A DNA stretch of 64,000 bases, from positions 3,226,501 to 3,290,500 of the forward strand of contig NC_135243.1 in assembly GCF_947623445.1 (NCBI RefSeq), given 5' to 3'. The notes beneath the pieces were generated by a model, which was not told the origin of the DNA, ran no database searches, and worked only from the letters and a program-made list of their open reading frames with translations. Source of the stretch: Clavelina lepadiformis (Eukaryota > Chordata > Ascidiacea > Aplousobranchia > Clavelinidae). A program made the position numbers and the translations under genes. Below, piece by piece: positions 11,653 to 22,208 of this stretch. Numbering within the stretch: the first letter of the stretch is position 1; every line of letters starts with the position of its first letter.

Positions 11653-14600
11653 TCAGCCAATACCACGGAGGTCTTTCTCGAAGCAGGGCACTCTTGTATT
11701 GTGACGCCATTTCCGCCAATTCCTTCCAACCGCGTTCAGAATTTCCGAGTTGCTCAAGCAATAAATCAAACAGACCAAGAAACCCTGCCGTGTCATAGAA
11801 AACAATAAGTTCTCTGAAATTCGTCAGAAATGTATTAATCAAAACATTTATGGCTGCGTCAGTGAAACGCCAGAGTGCTATGACATCAATATACAAATGG
11901 TAGAGAAGCGCAATTATGTGCAGATCGCGATTGTAAGACATGTAGTTAAAGGTGGAAATTGGAGATGAAAGACAATTCTGACCGCACAATCGAAGGAATC
12001 AACAAACTTACCTGAAATGACTGAAAGATGGCGTTGACGTAGAAGAAAGCGATTTCAACAGCGCCATCTCCCGGACTGGTAAAAAACAAGATGTAAGTAA
12101 TTCCAAGAAGGTTGAAGAGAAAGAAAGCCGCCTACACTGCTTTTGAATGCGTCACGGGACTTTCCAGCGAGTTCTGCTTGATGAGTTTAGTGACCAAAAT
12201 ACGGACGACATTCACCATTATCAACGCGTTGATCTGTTTAGAAGGAAATAAATGTTTTAATTCCAAAGCGTCATAAATTACTTGGTTGATGGTGGATGAA
12301 CCGTGTTGACCCAGTAGATAGTAAAATAAAAACAAGATATAAGGTGGTCGCACTATGAAGGTTAACTTTATTTTTGATTCTTCTACACGAGCGTTCGCAA
12401 GCATAAGTTTCTTTTTCAGGTTTACTAAGAAATTGATGGCAAAAATTATTTCAAATAAGTTACTCCGAGCGACTGGTAGTTCTGATCTTGACTGCTATTG
12501 CCAATACTTAATTCTGATCATTGTTATAATGTGACGTCATAAAAAACTTACCGCGAACAAGACAAAGATGGGAATCTGGTAGAAATATTCGACCCAGGTA
12601 TCCGTCGGGTTCTGCATCCAGCATTCTTTGTCCTCATAAACCGCTTTGAGCACCGCCCATATAACCGTGATTGGGACCGGTGTATCTGCGTCATAGACAT
12701 CTTGTGTTATTAGTAATTAATTAACATGTTTTCGGTGAAAATTTTTGCTGAACATATCTGATACAAACAGCTTAATGAAACAGGTATAAGCTTTGGTTTA
12801 TGCAACATCTCAGAAACACGTACAAAAACACAAATAAATCCTTTATACTCCTACAGTGCTATTAACAAAACGTTCTTAACGTAATAAAAAGAGTTGGGAC
12901 AAGTTTTAGGATGTTAATATTCGGACCAATTTTAAGTTGCGTGACATAAATGACATTAAATAACCTGACTAAGTCTGTTGTTTGGAAAGGATTTTGTAGA
13001 AGCCAAAGACAATTGTGGTAACAATGGACTTATCTGACATCACAATGGTCACTATGCGTGTAGTTCGCTTTGATATTGCCACGTGACCATGATACCCTGT
13101 CACCAAAATTTGGCAAAAATAAATAAATGTATGATGAAGAATAATTATTTCTTCAAACCGACCGACTCGTAAAATGGGAATCGAAATATTGATCAAAGCA
13201 ACTGTAATTAATCCTGACTTACCCCAACCTAGCGCCATGTATAGCTTTATGCTGAACCTGTCGTACGTGTAAGCCATGACCACCATCATGTGAAGGTAGA
13301 CGCCTTCCACGAACATCCAGCAGTAGGTGGCCACTTGAGAGTAGATGGAGATGGCGGCCAGGACGCGACATAGAATCTGGAACCAAACCTGGGCGATTGT
13401 GTGAAGAAGAAGTGGCATAAACAATTGTGCAGACTTGCACATATTATATAAAGATATTTCTTTTACCAAAAAATGTCGATACAACAAACCGTAAATTTGT
13501 AATTAAACTTAAACTTAAACATTCTAATTAGCTTCGTTGTAAGAGTAATGGTAAGCATAAGATATCGTTTACGTCATACTAATTACGTCAAAATACCTCA
13601 TTCTTTTTTCTTGCATGGTAGCTGGTGAAGAAACTATGAATTAGCCAGATGACGTTTTGCAGAATGAGTGACGTAGCAAGATTCCAATGAATGATATTTC
13701 TCCAACACCAGATGCTTCTACAACGTGATGACGTAAACAAAATGACGTATGCATGCCGTAATAAAGCCGAAATAACCTATTTTTTCCAAGAGAACAATAG
13801 AGTTGGATTTCACTTCATGCTTTGTATAAAGTGTTAGCATAGAGTTTATGCCATAGAGTCCTCCCTATACAAGAGATATTTTTCTCACATACCTCTTTTA
13901 ACTTTCAACATGCAAACCATACACTTTCTTATAACCAGTTTATTATAATTGAATCGTTGCAGAACTTCTATCGCGTAAAGCCGCGAATTTTCGTCATCAC
14001 CTCTCTGTGAATTTTCCAAAACTTCGTTTAGGTCATAATTGAATTTACTTGAAGCCACAGTATAATCATGACTCAAGGTCTCAAATGGCTAAGACTGAGA
14101 TCAAAGAATACGAGGTCAATGACCTCTAAATCGAGTTATTGCGATGTTTTAAAATCGATGTCGTCCGCCATAGATGTACCTGAGTCTCCAGAAGAGTAAA
14201 AAAGCGATGATCAATGTGAAGAGGGAAAGTCCCCTGCCTACATAGGTTATGATGACGACAATCTTGAGATGGGCATTGACGTAATCTTCGGCAGGGTCAC
14301 TCTGAAATTTAAAAATCCTGTAAATCAATTTTTAGATTTAAAAATTTCTATCCCATCCCAAGCGATGTTAGTATTGAATCATATAATTCGAGACAAGCAA
14401 GCAATCTTGACCATATAAATTGATAAAGATTGTTGAATCTTAATTGAATTTATTTAAAGTTAATTGAATGTAAGTTCTATTTGTTGTTATTCTTAAATTA
14501 TTAAATCTATCCGTGCAGGTTATAAAATTTTTATGTGAAAGCATTCATGCAGAACTGACCGAGTCCGGTATTGGACGACAAGCAGTAAAATTAATACGAG

Positions 14601-16108
14601 ACCATCTTCCGTCTGATTCACAGTTGCGAGTCGCGTTAACTGGATTTCAAAGAAAGTAACTCATAAGAATGTTCCATTTATTTTCAACGATAACCTTGTA
14701 GGCTATGAAATGTCATATAAAATTCTAAGTTTATCTATTTGCAAACAGTAGCCTAATATAGACTGCTCCATTGCAATAAGAATATAGAAAGTATACTGCA
14801 AATAACTTAATGTCGTTCAGGTTATAACCCTCATACATGAGATGTTGTAATGAACTCCATTGAGCTTCTTAAAACATCTCGTGTAGGCAATGCCGCCACC
14901 AAGCGTTTGGGGAAAGCAGACATCCGGAGGAATCATGTTGGTCACGTGGGTGTTGACGTAAGGGCAGTGACCTTTAGCAAGGAAAGTAAGGTGAGGATTT
15001 TGTGGAAATATTGAGTATTTCTAGTTTTGTGAAAATCTCAGATTGTTTGTGTGTTTGTTAGTTGAGATTGAGACAAGAGATTGTTTCGTCATAATATTGT
15101 CATACCGGGTACTTTGGTGTAATTTTGACAGAATTCGGCAATGATGACGCAACTCGTCTGTTTCTCTCCCAGAAACTCATTTTCTTTATCGTGGGGTTCT
15201 TGGCTGGGTGGAATAGGAAAAATAAATAAAGTAGTAGCATGTTCGATTAAAACAAGACGTCACAGAGAACTATTATGACATCATTTTCGATATAAAGCGA
15301 TTACATATAATTGGCGCACATCTTGTCCAAGTTTATTGAAGTGATCCCACTGACCATCAACTGAAAAAGGAATAAAAACAATGAAAAATATAAAAATTAA
15401 AAATCAATCAACTCTATACAATCCACCAGAAGTGTTGTTGATATTTGAAAGTGACGTAAGAAATGAAAGCTCGCATCCTCACAGCGGTGATATAGAGCGA
15501 ACGTCAATTCCAGTACTTGTTACGTCATCCTAGTTTATTTCGCATTTCAGTTCAAATGTACAACAGGATTTTATGGTTTAGTTTTTTATATGACTCAGTA
15601 TCAATTAGTTTTATTAATTTCAGAATAAAACATGAAAAATGTTTTTAGAAACGAGAATTCTATTTTGATCATGTTCTATCAGCTCTATACTTATTCTATT
15701 CTGTTTATTTTAAGTTTTTTTTTAAGTCGCAAAGATTATGACAGAAGTAATGAAACATTAAGACACCCAAGGTTAGTAAAAGGTTGAAGATAAATTGCTG
15801 AATCTCTTATAGAACTTTTTCTGTCAAAAAAGCCGCAGAAAATCACGTGCGCTTTTGTTTTTACCGAAAGTTTGTTTGCTCAGAAACAAACGCAGAGTTA
15901 TAAACTACAGCAATTGTTATGTGATAATTACATTGATAAACGACAAAACTCTGCATGTCTTGGTTAGTTGACAACCTACAAATGCAAATTACAGCAACAT
16001 GGTCACATTGTTAGGCGCAAGATGTTATATTTTATCACCTATTTTGAACTGTGATTTTACCTGTGCCGCCAAGAAAGCCAAAACTACTGGAACTGTTTGA
16101 AAATTCAT
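11653..16108 (-). CDS. CRF-receptor-like class B (secretin family) GPCR, one in-frame stop
   Basis: A ten-exon gene rebuilt from splice sites: 16061-16108, 15305-15360, 15106-15203, 14829-14971, 14180-14301, 13597-13717, 13223-13388, 12552-12685, 12012-12233, 11653-11784. Phases agree throughout and the total is 1,242 nt (414 codons), the usual CRF-receptor length. It starts with a hydrophobic signal peptide (MNFQTVPVVLAFLAAQ), then a cysteine-bearing hormone-binding ectodomain (TRCFKKLNGVHYN), then seven TM segments. Signature stretches are RSIWCWRNIIHWNLATSLIL (ICL1/TM2), YCWMFVEGVYLH and YTYDR (TM3/ICL2), ECW (ECL2), MVNVVRILVTKL (TM5/ICL3), LLGITYILFF (TM6), and GFLVCLIYCLSNSEI (TM7/helix 8). 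The NIIHWNL and Y-x-DR patterns point to the CRF/DH44 receptor branch, which senses peptide hormones at the plasma membrane, usually through Gs. Odd: codon 330 (12132-12134) reads TAG where the family has lysine, in KAV-stop-AAFF at the start of TM6. Everything downstream is conserved, so this may be a recent null allele, a sequence error or read-through. Confidence 0.88.
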
Positions 16109-19100
16109 TTTTATAAGAATGACACCATTGTCAGTGATGACATTACTTAAACAATCTATTAATTAAAATTTTTCTTATACAGGCCTATAGCTAATGCAAA
16201 ATGTAGGAATGTAGAGGTTGCTAGTTTGTCGAGGTTGTTGGAATGCAGAGGTTGATGCCGACAGATGCAGATGCAGAGTTTATCGATCTTATCTTACGTT
16301 ATTGACTTTAGTTAACCTACTACATTAATATCTGACTCTATTGTTGCGTGCGGTTAGAATTCTCTAACCTTATTGACAGCCTAACTTTCTTATTATTTTA
16401 TAACAAATACAGTTTACCAGAAAAGGCTTTTATTGTAGGTGCTGTACACTTTCTCAATATTACGCATAACCAGAAGTATAGCAAAACCACTGCTATTAAG
16501 ATGTCTATTGATTTGCAATCACCACGACTACCGTAGTACGGTATTACATCTGTCTATAACTTTACGTCTGCGCCATCTTGCACAGAAGTTCGAGCTTATA
16601 AAACATTGTGCGATGTGCCGGAAATATATGACAAAAAAAGGCATGAACATTTCAAAGCGTGTGAACGAGAAAAACAGTGCGTTTGCAATGCAATTTACAT
16701 TCGGTTAAAGCTGGAAACAGTTTCTTGGAAGCGACTTGGTAACGTACAAAAAGGAGTTTTCACACGAAGTTATTCAGAGCAAGTTTCCAAATATTCCAAC
16801 GATAATTGCAGTGTTTATGAAAGCTAGTTCATTAACTCAAATAAGTAACTGGAAAACACATTTCCAAGAATGATGTGGCGGAACTGAAGGTTTAAAAACT
16901 CCAATTGTTAACTGGAAAACACATTTCCAAGAATGACGTAATGGTATTACAAAAGCCACCCAGGCCGCCACAAAGCGAACAAAATTTGTTTAATTTCATC
17001 CCGACTACTTTATTAATCAAAGCATACTCATTAATTCCTGAACACATCTTCTGCTCGGGTTATATCTGTAAATCAGACACCTCGCACTAAAACTGTTGCT
17101 TTTATTGCAACGACATACGGACTTTCTATGGCTATAACTATAACTTTATAAATCTTTCATTATACCTTACTTATAAATCTTTCTTGGACGACAGAAAGTG
17201 AAAACAGTCATGATTGACACAAGCAAGTCGAACAATAAAAGTTCGAGTAAAACAACAGACCGCAAACATAAAAGAAACAACTGAGCAGAGATTTCAATAA
17301 ACACGGCAAGCTCCATCAATGCGGGTGGTTTTATAAATCCACCACGACACCGCGTCACTCTATAGCCCTGCACTGAACTGACTACCCAAGCATATGGCAA
17401 ACTACTATATGAAGAAAATTTAATTTTGCGCGATGCCATTTCTTTTGAAGTTGGACTATATCCAATTAGAGTGTAAATTCGAGGCCATATTTAGTACTTA
17501 TAACTCAATAATGCCATTTTTCTATTCATTTGTCTTGCTGCAATCCTGCCAATAAATCTTGATTTTCAAAACCTGGATTGTAATTTTGTACAATTAAGTT
17601 ATATCTGTTTTATAAACCACAATTTTTGAGTGTCTATTTGCGAGTTTCTTGCAAACGAGAAATTTTCAAGTCTATAATTGTAAAAGAGCTCGTTTGTTGT
17701 TGTCATCTGGAAAGTTTTTTTTTACCAGCTACGAGTGAAAATTACAGAAGGAAATTAAAGAAAATCGTTAAGTACAGTACGAAAGTTATCGCGAGGTAAA
17801 ATTAACGCCTTAGTGTCAAATTTCGTCCGCACTTGCTCGTCGAAGTCTTGTATTTTTAGATTCTTTTATACTGTGGGAAATTGTGTGGCAATAAAACCAT
17901 TCCTTTCAGCAACTACTCCACAAGGAAAATTTCGCAGCTAAATTTAACGATTTCGGAAAATTTGTAAGTTATGAAAGAACAGAATTTTAATGTTGATTTA
18001 TCTGTTCCTGTTAACCTCATCAAAGACACAACTGTTTCGAAGCATTCGTCATATATACTCCCCTAAGCAGCCAACTTACTTGCAATGCGCTCTAGGGTGG
18101 TCTAAAGAACCTGTAAATATTACTTTACAAACAATTATTAATATTACAAACAACTTTCTATAAAAATGCAATATTTTTAAAAAAGATTTAAGTTATAAGA
18201 GAATTGCGTGTTAACATGAATACGTAGAAAAGCTGAAGCTTCCCGTTGTTGTTCATTGTTGTTAGGTAACGAGTCATTTGGTAACAGATTCATTGTAAGT
18301 TTAGTCCCCGCATGTTGGCGCTGTGTTGGATTTTCACCAGAACCAACGCTGTGTTGACGGTCAAACAAATTCCTCCCCAATTCCAGCAATATTAACTTTT
18401 TTCGAATCGATACATCGTGAACAGACTGACGGTGCACTTCTGCACTAAGTGCAAGAATAGCAATTGATGTTTTAATGAAAGACCGTTTGCGACATGTTTT
18501 GAGTCGACTACCTCTCGAAAAATTTTATCTTTCTTTCCTATTAATAGTTCCCCTAATTATGTTATTTCCAAACTATATGATATGACTTATTAAAACTACT
18601 TAGGTCTAAACGCTTCCTGTGTTGGGCGGGAATTTTCTATGACTGACAGCTGGATTGCATTAGCCGTTAGTTGGCGGTAGCTGTGATATTTGCTATAATT
18701 GTCAGGCCACGTTAGTAAATGCAGGCAAAACCATGCGCTATTTATCTCAAGAATCTTGACGAGAAGTGTTGTGTTTGCAACATATGTCATGATAGACTCC
18801 AAAATTTATCAGAGAAACAAAATATTGACGCTATTAAATGCAGCAATAACCAAGGATTAGGGCCTATTTTCCAAGTGGGACATTTCTTAACTTTCGAAAA
18901 AGAGGGGACTGTTCCCCAAATTTTGAACAAAAGGGTGCTAAAAGCAGGACAACAAGTAAGATAAATTGACACGGTCGTTGAGTGTAAAAGAATTCTGGTC
19001 CTGAGTAGGTTTATAAAGCGGTGACTACGTTTAATGCAAATATCCATTAAAAACTTTACACGGAAAATTTTGTTTCATTTCGTATCAAAACTTTTAACTT

Positions 19101-19234
19101 TCTACTTTAACTAACTAACTTATCACTTTTTGACATCTTGGCGTTACTCCCTTGCAGGTACACCGTACCGGCAATAACTCATTTGCGGGAACTGTGTTCC
19201 GGACCGTTCCGGTTTGTTTTCACCACTGTGTATA
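16109..19234. other. Intergenic region upstream of the GPCR
   Basis: I find no gene I can support. Several 60-90 codon frames lack family resemblance and clear splice context. A direct duplication of about 32 bp, period about 62 bp, occurs at 16846-16877 and 16908-16939 (TAACTGGAAAACACATTTCC...). The stretch immediately above 16108 should contain the promoter of the CRF-receptor-like gene, but no element stands out. Confidence 0.4.
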
Positions 19235-19280
19235 CGTCATGCGTCATCATGCGTCATCATGCGTCATCACGCGTCATCAT
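19235..19280. repeat. 10-bp tandem repeat GCGTCATCAT
   Basis: About four and a half consecutive copies of a 10-bp unit GCGTCATCAT with one C variant. It lies just before the long ORF-less repeat and its GAT microsatellite. Confidence 0.85.
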
Positions 19281-19327
19281 GTGTATACTTCATGCAAAGC
19301 AGTCGCATAGCTACGATGGACGCGAGG

Positions 19328-19350
19328 CAGACTCCAATAAGCCATTGGCA

Positions 19351-19384
<34 letters not shown>

Positions 19385-20735
19385 TGATGTTTTAGCTCTG
19401 AGGCAACTTTAAATCGTGGAGCTCCATTGTCACCACGTCATAGTTATTCTGAAACAGCGGCGTAACCTAGGTTTTAGCCGCCCTGCGCTAAGGCAGAAAA
19501 TATCGCCCCATTCCCGAAGCCATATTTTGAATTTCGTAGAAAGTTGAAAGTGCTTAAAGGCTGGTTGACCATCTGTTACGTGTTTTGTGCTCGTTTGACG
19601 TGCCTTGTGTTTCTGCCTTCGGCCGGAGGCGCTGATGTTTGTAATTGCGCCTGGCTAGTTGGCGAACGTGTCACTCTACCGTTGCCTGAGCTGTGAGCAG
19701 ACGTGCCTGTTTTTACCCTTTATTTTATCAAATACAATTCTATAGTTTAACTGCAGGTCTATTCGAACCAGCATAAGAAAAGGCCGGTAACACATCTAGG
19801 CCAAAACGCGAGGGACGCAAATTTTTTTATTTTTACACATAACATAAAAGGAAGAAGCTTTGGTCGATACTTCCGCTCCGCAATGGATGTCTTTGGAGTT
19901 CTCATACTGAAAGAGGAAATTTTTGAGGTGTTACAAAAGCAAACTTATCAATTATTATGCATCCAGGACCCCGCCGAGTTTCGAGAGTTTTTATTTGCAT
20001 CTAAATAGGTTTATACCAAGTGTGTGTGCTCGCTAATGTTGCACGAAATTATAAATAACTACGCAACGTACGTAATCACGTAACGGAGCTCCTGTTACAA
20101 ACGTTTGGTACAAATTACGTTATTTCGCAAACTACTTTTTGGTACATTTTATGCACACAAACCATCGATAGCTTTTATCTGTATGAATTCTCTGCGTAAA
20201 TACGATTGAAATGCGACATCTGCACTCGGCTCTTTGCCCACTTTGCCGTTTTTCAAAGCCGGGCAATAGCAGAAAACGATGTTGATGTCGTGTCGTCATA
20301 ACCGTCCTTTAATGACTATCGCTACAACCATAAACCGAGTATGAAAGTACGGCAGTGACGCTGCTAAGCTGTTAAAGTGATATCAGATTGCACAAAGCCC
20401 ACGATAAATATCGCTTTTGCGTCTCATGCAAAAGTAGATCACGCACAACATCGACAAACTTACGATTCTCGACACAATGATGTCAGCTTAAAAACAAAGC
20501 GTTTATATCGAACCTCTAAAACAAGGTTCTGACGTGCTGCTGTGCATTGTGTTGCGTATTAAGTTGTATCCTTTTCACCGTTTTGTTGTTGAATTAGTCT
20601 CAAAGGTATAATTTTTAGTCACTACATAAAATGATGTTTTTACAGCAGTCCTTAAACCTAGCGTTGCTTGTGCAAAAAAAGAGCGAAGAGCGAATAATCC
20701 CTAAAAGGGAGTGCGGGCGTGGTTCCGTTCCGACG
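19328..20735. repeat. Long ORF-less repeat, copy 1
   Basis: This segment is highly similar, in the same orientation, to 62721-64000 and begins with the same CAGACTCCAATAAG(C/G)C...GCAGATGATGATG. A GAT microsatellite (19351-19384 here) is present in both. Shared blocks include GCGGCGTAACCTAGGTTTTA, GCTTTGGTCGATACTTCCGC and GGGCGTGGTTCCGTTCCGACG. No long frame exists on either strand, so it is probably a nonautonomous mobile element or a low-copy segmental repeat. The right-hand limit is set only by the end of copy 2 at the window edge. Copy 1 carries an extra 219-bp insertion at 19574-19792. Confidence 0.8.
19574..19792. mobile_element. Solo LTR-like insertion (fossil)
   Basis: A 219-bp insertion starting TG and ending CA, with perfect hexamer inverted ends TGTTAC/GTAACA, flanked by a 4-bp duplication CATC (19570-19573, 19793-19796). 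Repeat copy 2 near 62970 has the empty site, which confirms an insertion. A TG...CA terminus with a 4-bp target duplication and no coding content fits a solo LTR of a small retroelement. A short TIR transposon is the alternative. It is younger than the divergence of the two repeat copies. Confidence 0.55.
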
Positions 20736-21029
20736 TTGACAAAAGAGCTTTTGCTGGCTCAAACCAAATAAACAAATAAACTGCTTAACCTCTCGAGATC
20801 GTTCCTAAAGAATAGGAGCGCGTTCGAATGCCCCTGCCTTAATATGAGAGTAATAGAGCATACAGTTCATCTCGAGTCGTTAAGCACTTAATCAAGCGTA
20901 ACAAGCAAAACTTTTTCACTCCCCGCATTTTGATAGGGCTACACAGTGAGCAGACGCTGGTATTTTAAAGGGGACTTTAAAACAATTTTCCCCGCTTCTC
21001 AACGCGATTCAAAATACCTCACTGCTTGC
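20736..21029. other. Unannotated spacer
   Basis: This may be the remainder of the long repeat, since copy 2 is cut by the window end and the boundary cannot be tested. Nothing else is recognised. Confidence 0.3.
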
Positions 21030-21258
21030 CAATGTTTCCTCTAAGCTGCGCGCGTGCGCACTGCTGACACGGTTTTCGCGCACAGAAAATCTGTGCTGCG
21101 CACAAGAAAAGAATTCTACCTGAAGTGAAAACAAAATAAACGCATAATAATGGCCACAGTGCGCACGTGGCACGTCTGATGTTGCCCACAGTGGTCCAAG
21201 GACCGCTCAGGGAGTTAGTATGTTTGCTCAGACTCGTGAAGAATTCGAGGGAACATTG
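21030..21258. mobile_element. MITE with CAATGTTCCCTCTAA-type ends
   Basis: A 229-bp element with inverted ends CAATGTTTCCTCTAAGC and CGAGGGAACATTG, flanked by near-identical 8-bp sequences CTGCTTGC and CTGGTTGC (7 of 8). A second member in the opposite orientation lies at 58936-59178. The shared interior includes TGCGCAC blocks and CAGTGGTCCAAGGACCGCTC. The 8-bp target duplication suggests a hAT relative. Confidence 0.8.
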
Positions 21259-21452
21259 CTGGTTGCTAACCTGGTTGTCATAAGCACGGAGTGTAAGCAA
21301 AGACGCAGTTTCTTTCCGCATCTCAGGAAAGCATAACAGCGACTGTTTTCATAAATTTCCAGCCGAACAACGCGTAGTGAAAGTTGCAGCAAGAAGCTAA
21401 TCCCCTGATATAACTCTGTGTGTTCGATGTCTTGCCCCAACTACACGCCGCA

Positions 21453-21477
21453 TTGTTATTATTATTATTATTATTAC
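21453..21477. repeat. ATT microsatellite
   Basis: About eight consecutive ATT units in the sequence TTGTTATTATTATTATTATT. It has no other context. Confidence 0.85.
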
Positions 21478-21943
21478 TGCTGTTATTTGTCTGCTGCAAG
21501 TTGATATAAAAATTTTGGTAGCTTATATATCTGTTAATCATTGGTTACAAGGTAGAGGCAGCATTCGAGGCAGATGCTTTGGCGTATAAGCCATAGCACC
21601 AGTCGCATTAGATTTGAGCAGATTTAGACAATTTAGAGCTGAACTCTACAAAGCAATTAGCGATGATAAAAAAGCCTACTTATAACGCTTAGGCAAAAAT
21701 ATCATGCTAAAAATGTGACACAAAACCAATTTCTGTCTTACAACAAATTTTATTTCTACAAAACTCACTCTGGATATTTGAAATTACAAAAATCAGCAAA
21801 TCTAAAATATTACAGCAAATTCACCATTCAACATAATGCAGTGAATATTTATTTGAATAAGCATGTATAACAATTATAATTATGACATCACTATTAGTTT
21901 ATGTACAAATATAGCTCAATTTTATCAATCAATTGTAATTCTG

Positions 21944-22015
21944 TGGATGGCGCATCGGGTTGAGCAGTCGCTCGATGTCGCAGTACTCCGCGGTTCGATT
22001 CCCGGCCACGACGCA
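21944..22015 (+). repeat. tRNA-like sequence, probable SINE head
   Basis: It contains an A-box-like TGGCGCATCGGGT and a near-consensus B box GGTTCGATTCC at the usual spacing in about 72 nt. The ends pair poorly as an acceptor stem (GTGGATG against CCACGAC), and the anticodon arm is not a confident cloverleaf. I read it as the tRNA-derived head of a SINE or a degenerate tRNA pseudogene rather than a working tRNA gene. Confidence 0.45.
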
Positions 22016-22208
22016 ATTTCTTTTATAAAAGTGAATCGATGTGAAGAAGGAATTTTTATAAAAGTTGAGTAAATAATGTCTGTTTAAATTTCTGTTTAAA
22101 AATGAAACCTACTTACCATTATTACGTCAGCAGTGATTGCGCGGAGTGAGTATGTCGCCATCGCCATCGCCAACATCAACTAGCAACCGCTATAAATTAA
22201 AAATTAGG

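Noticed and set aside
11534-11989. 151-codon minus-strand ORF as the 3' exon of the GPCR
   Set aside because: The family sequence (GFLVCLIYCLSNSEI) is in another frame, in exon 11653-11784, preceded by a proper acceptor; the long frame is accidental.
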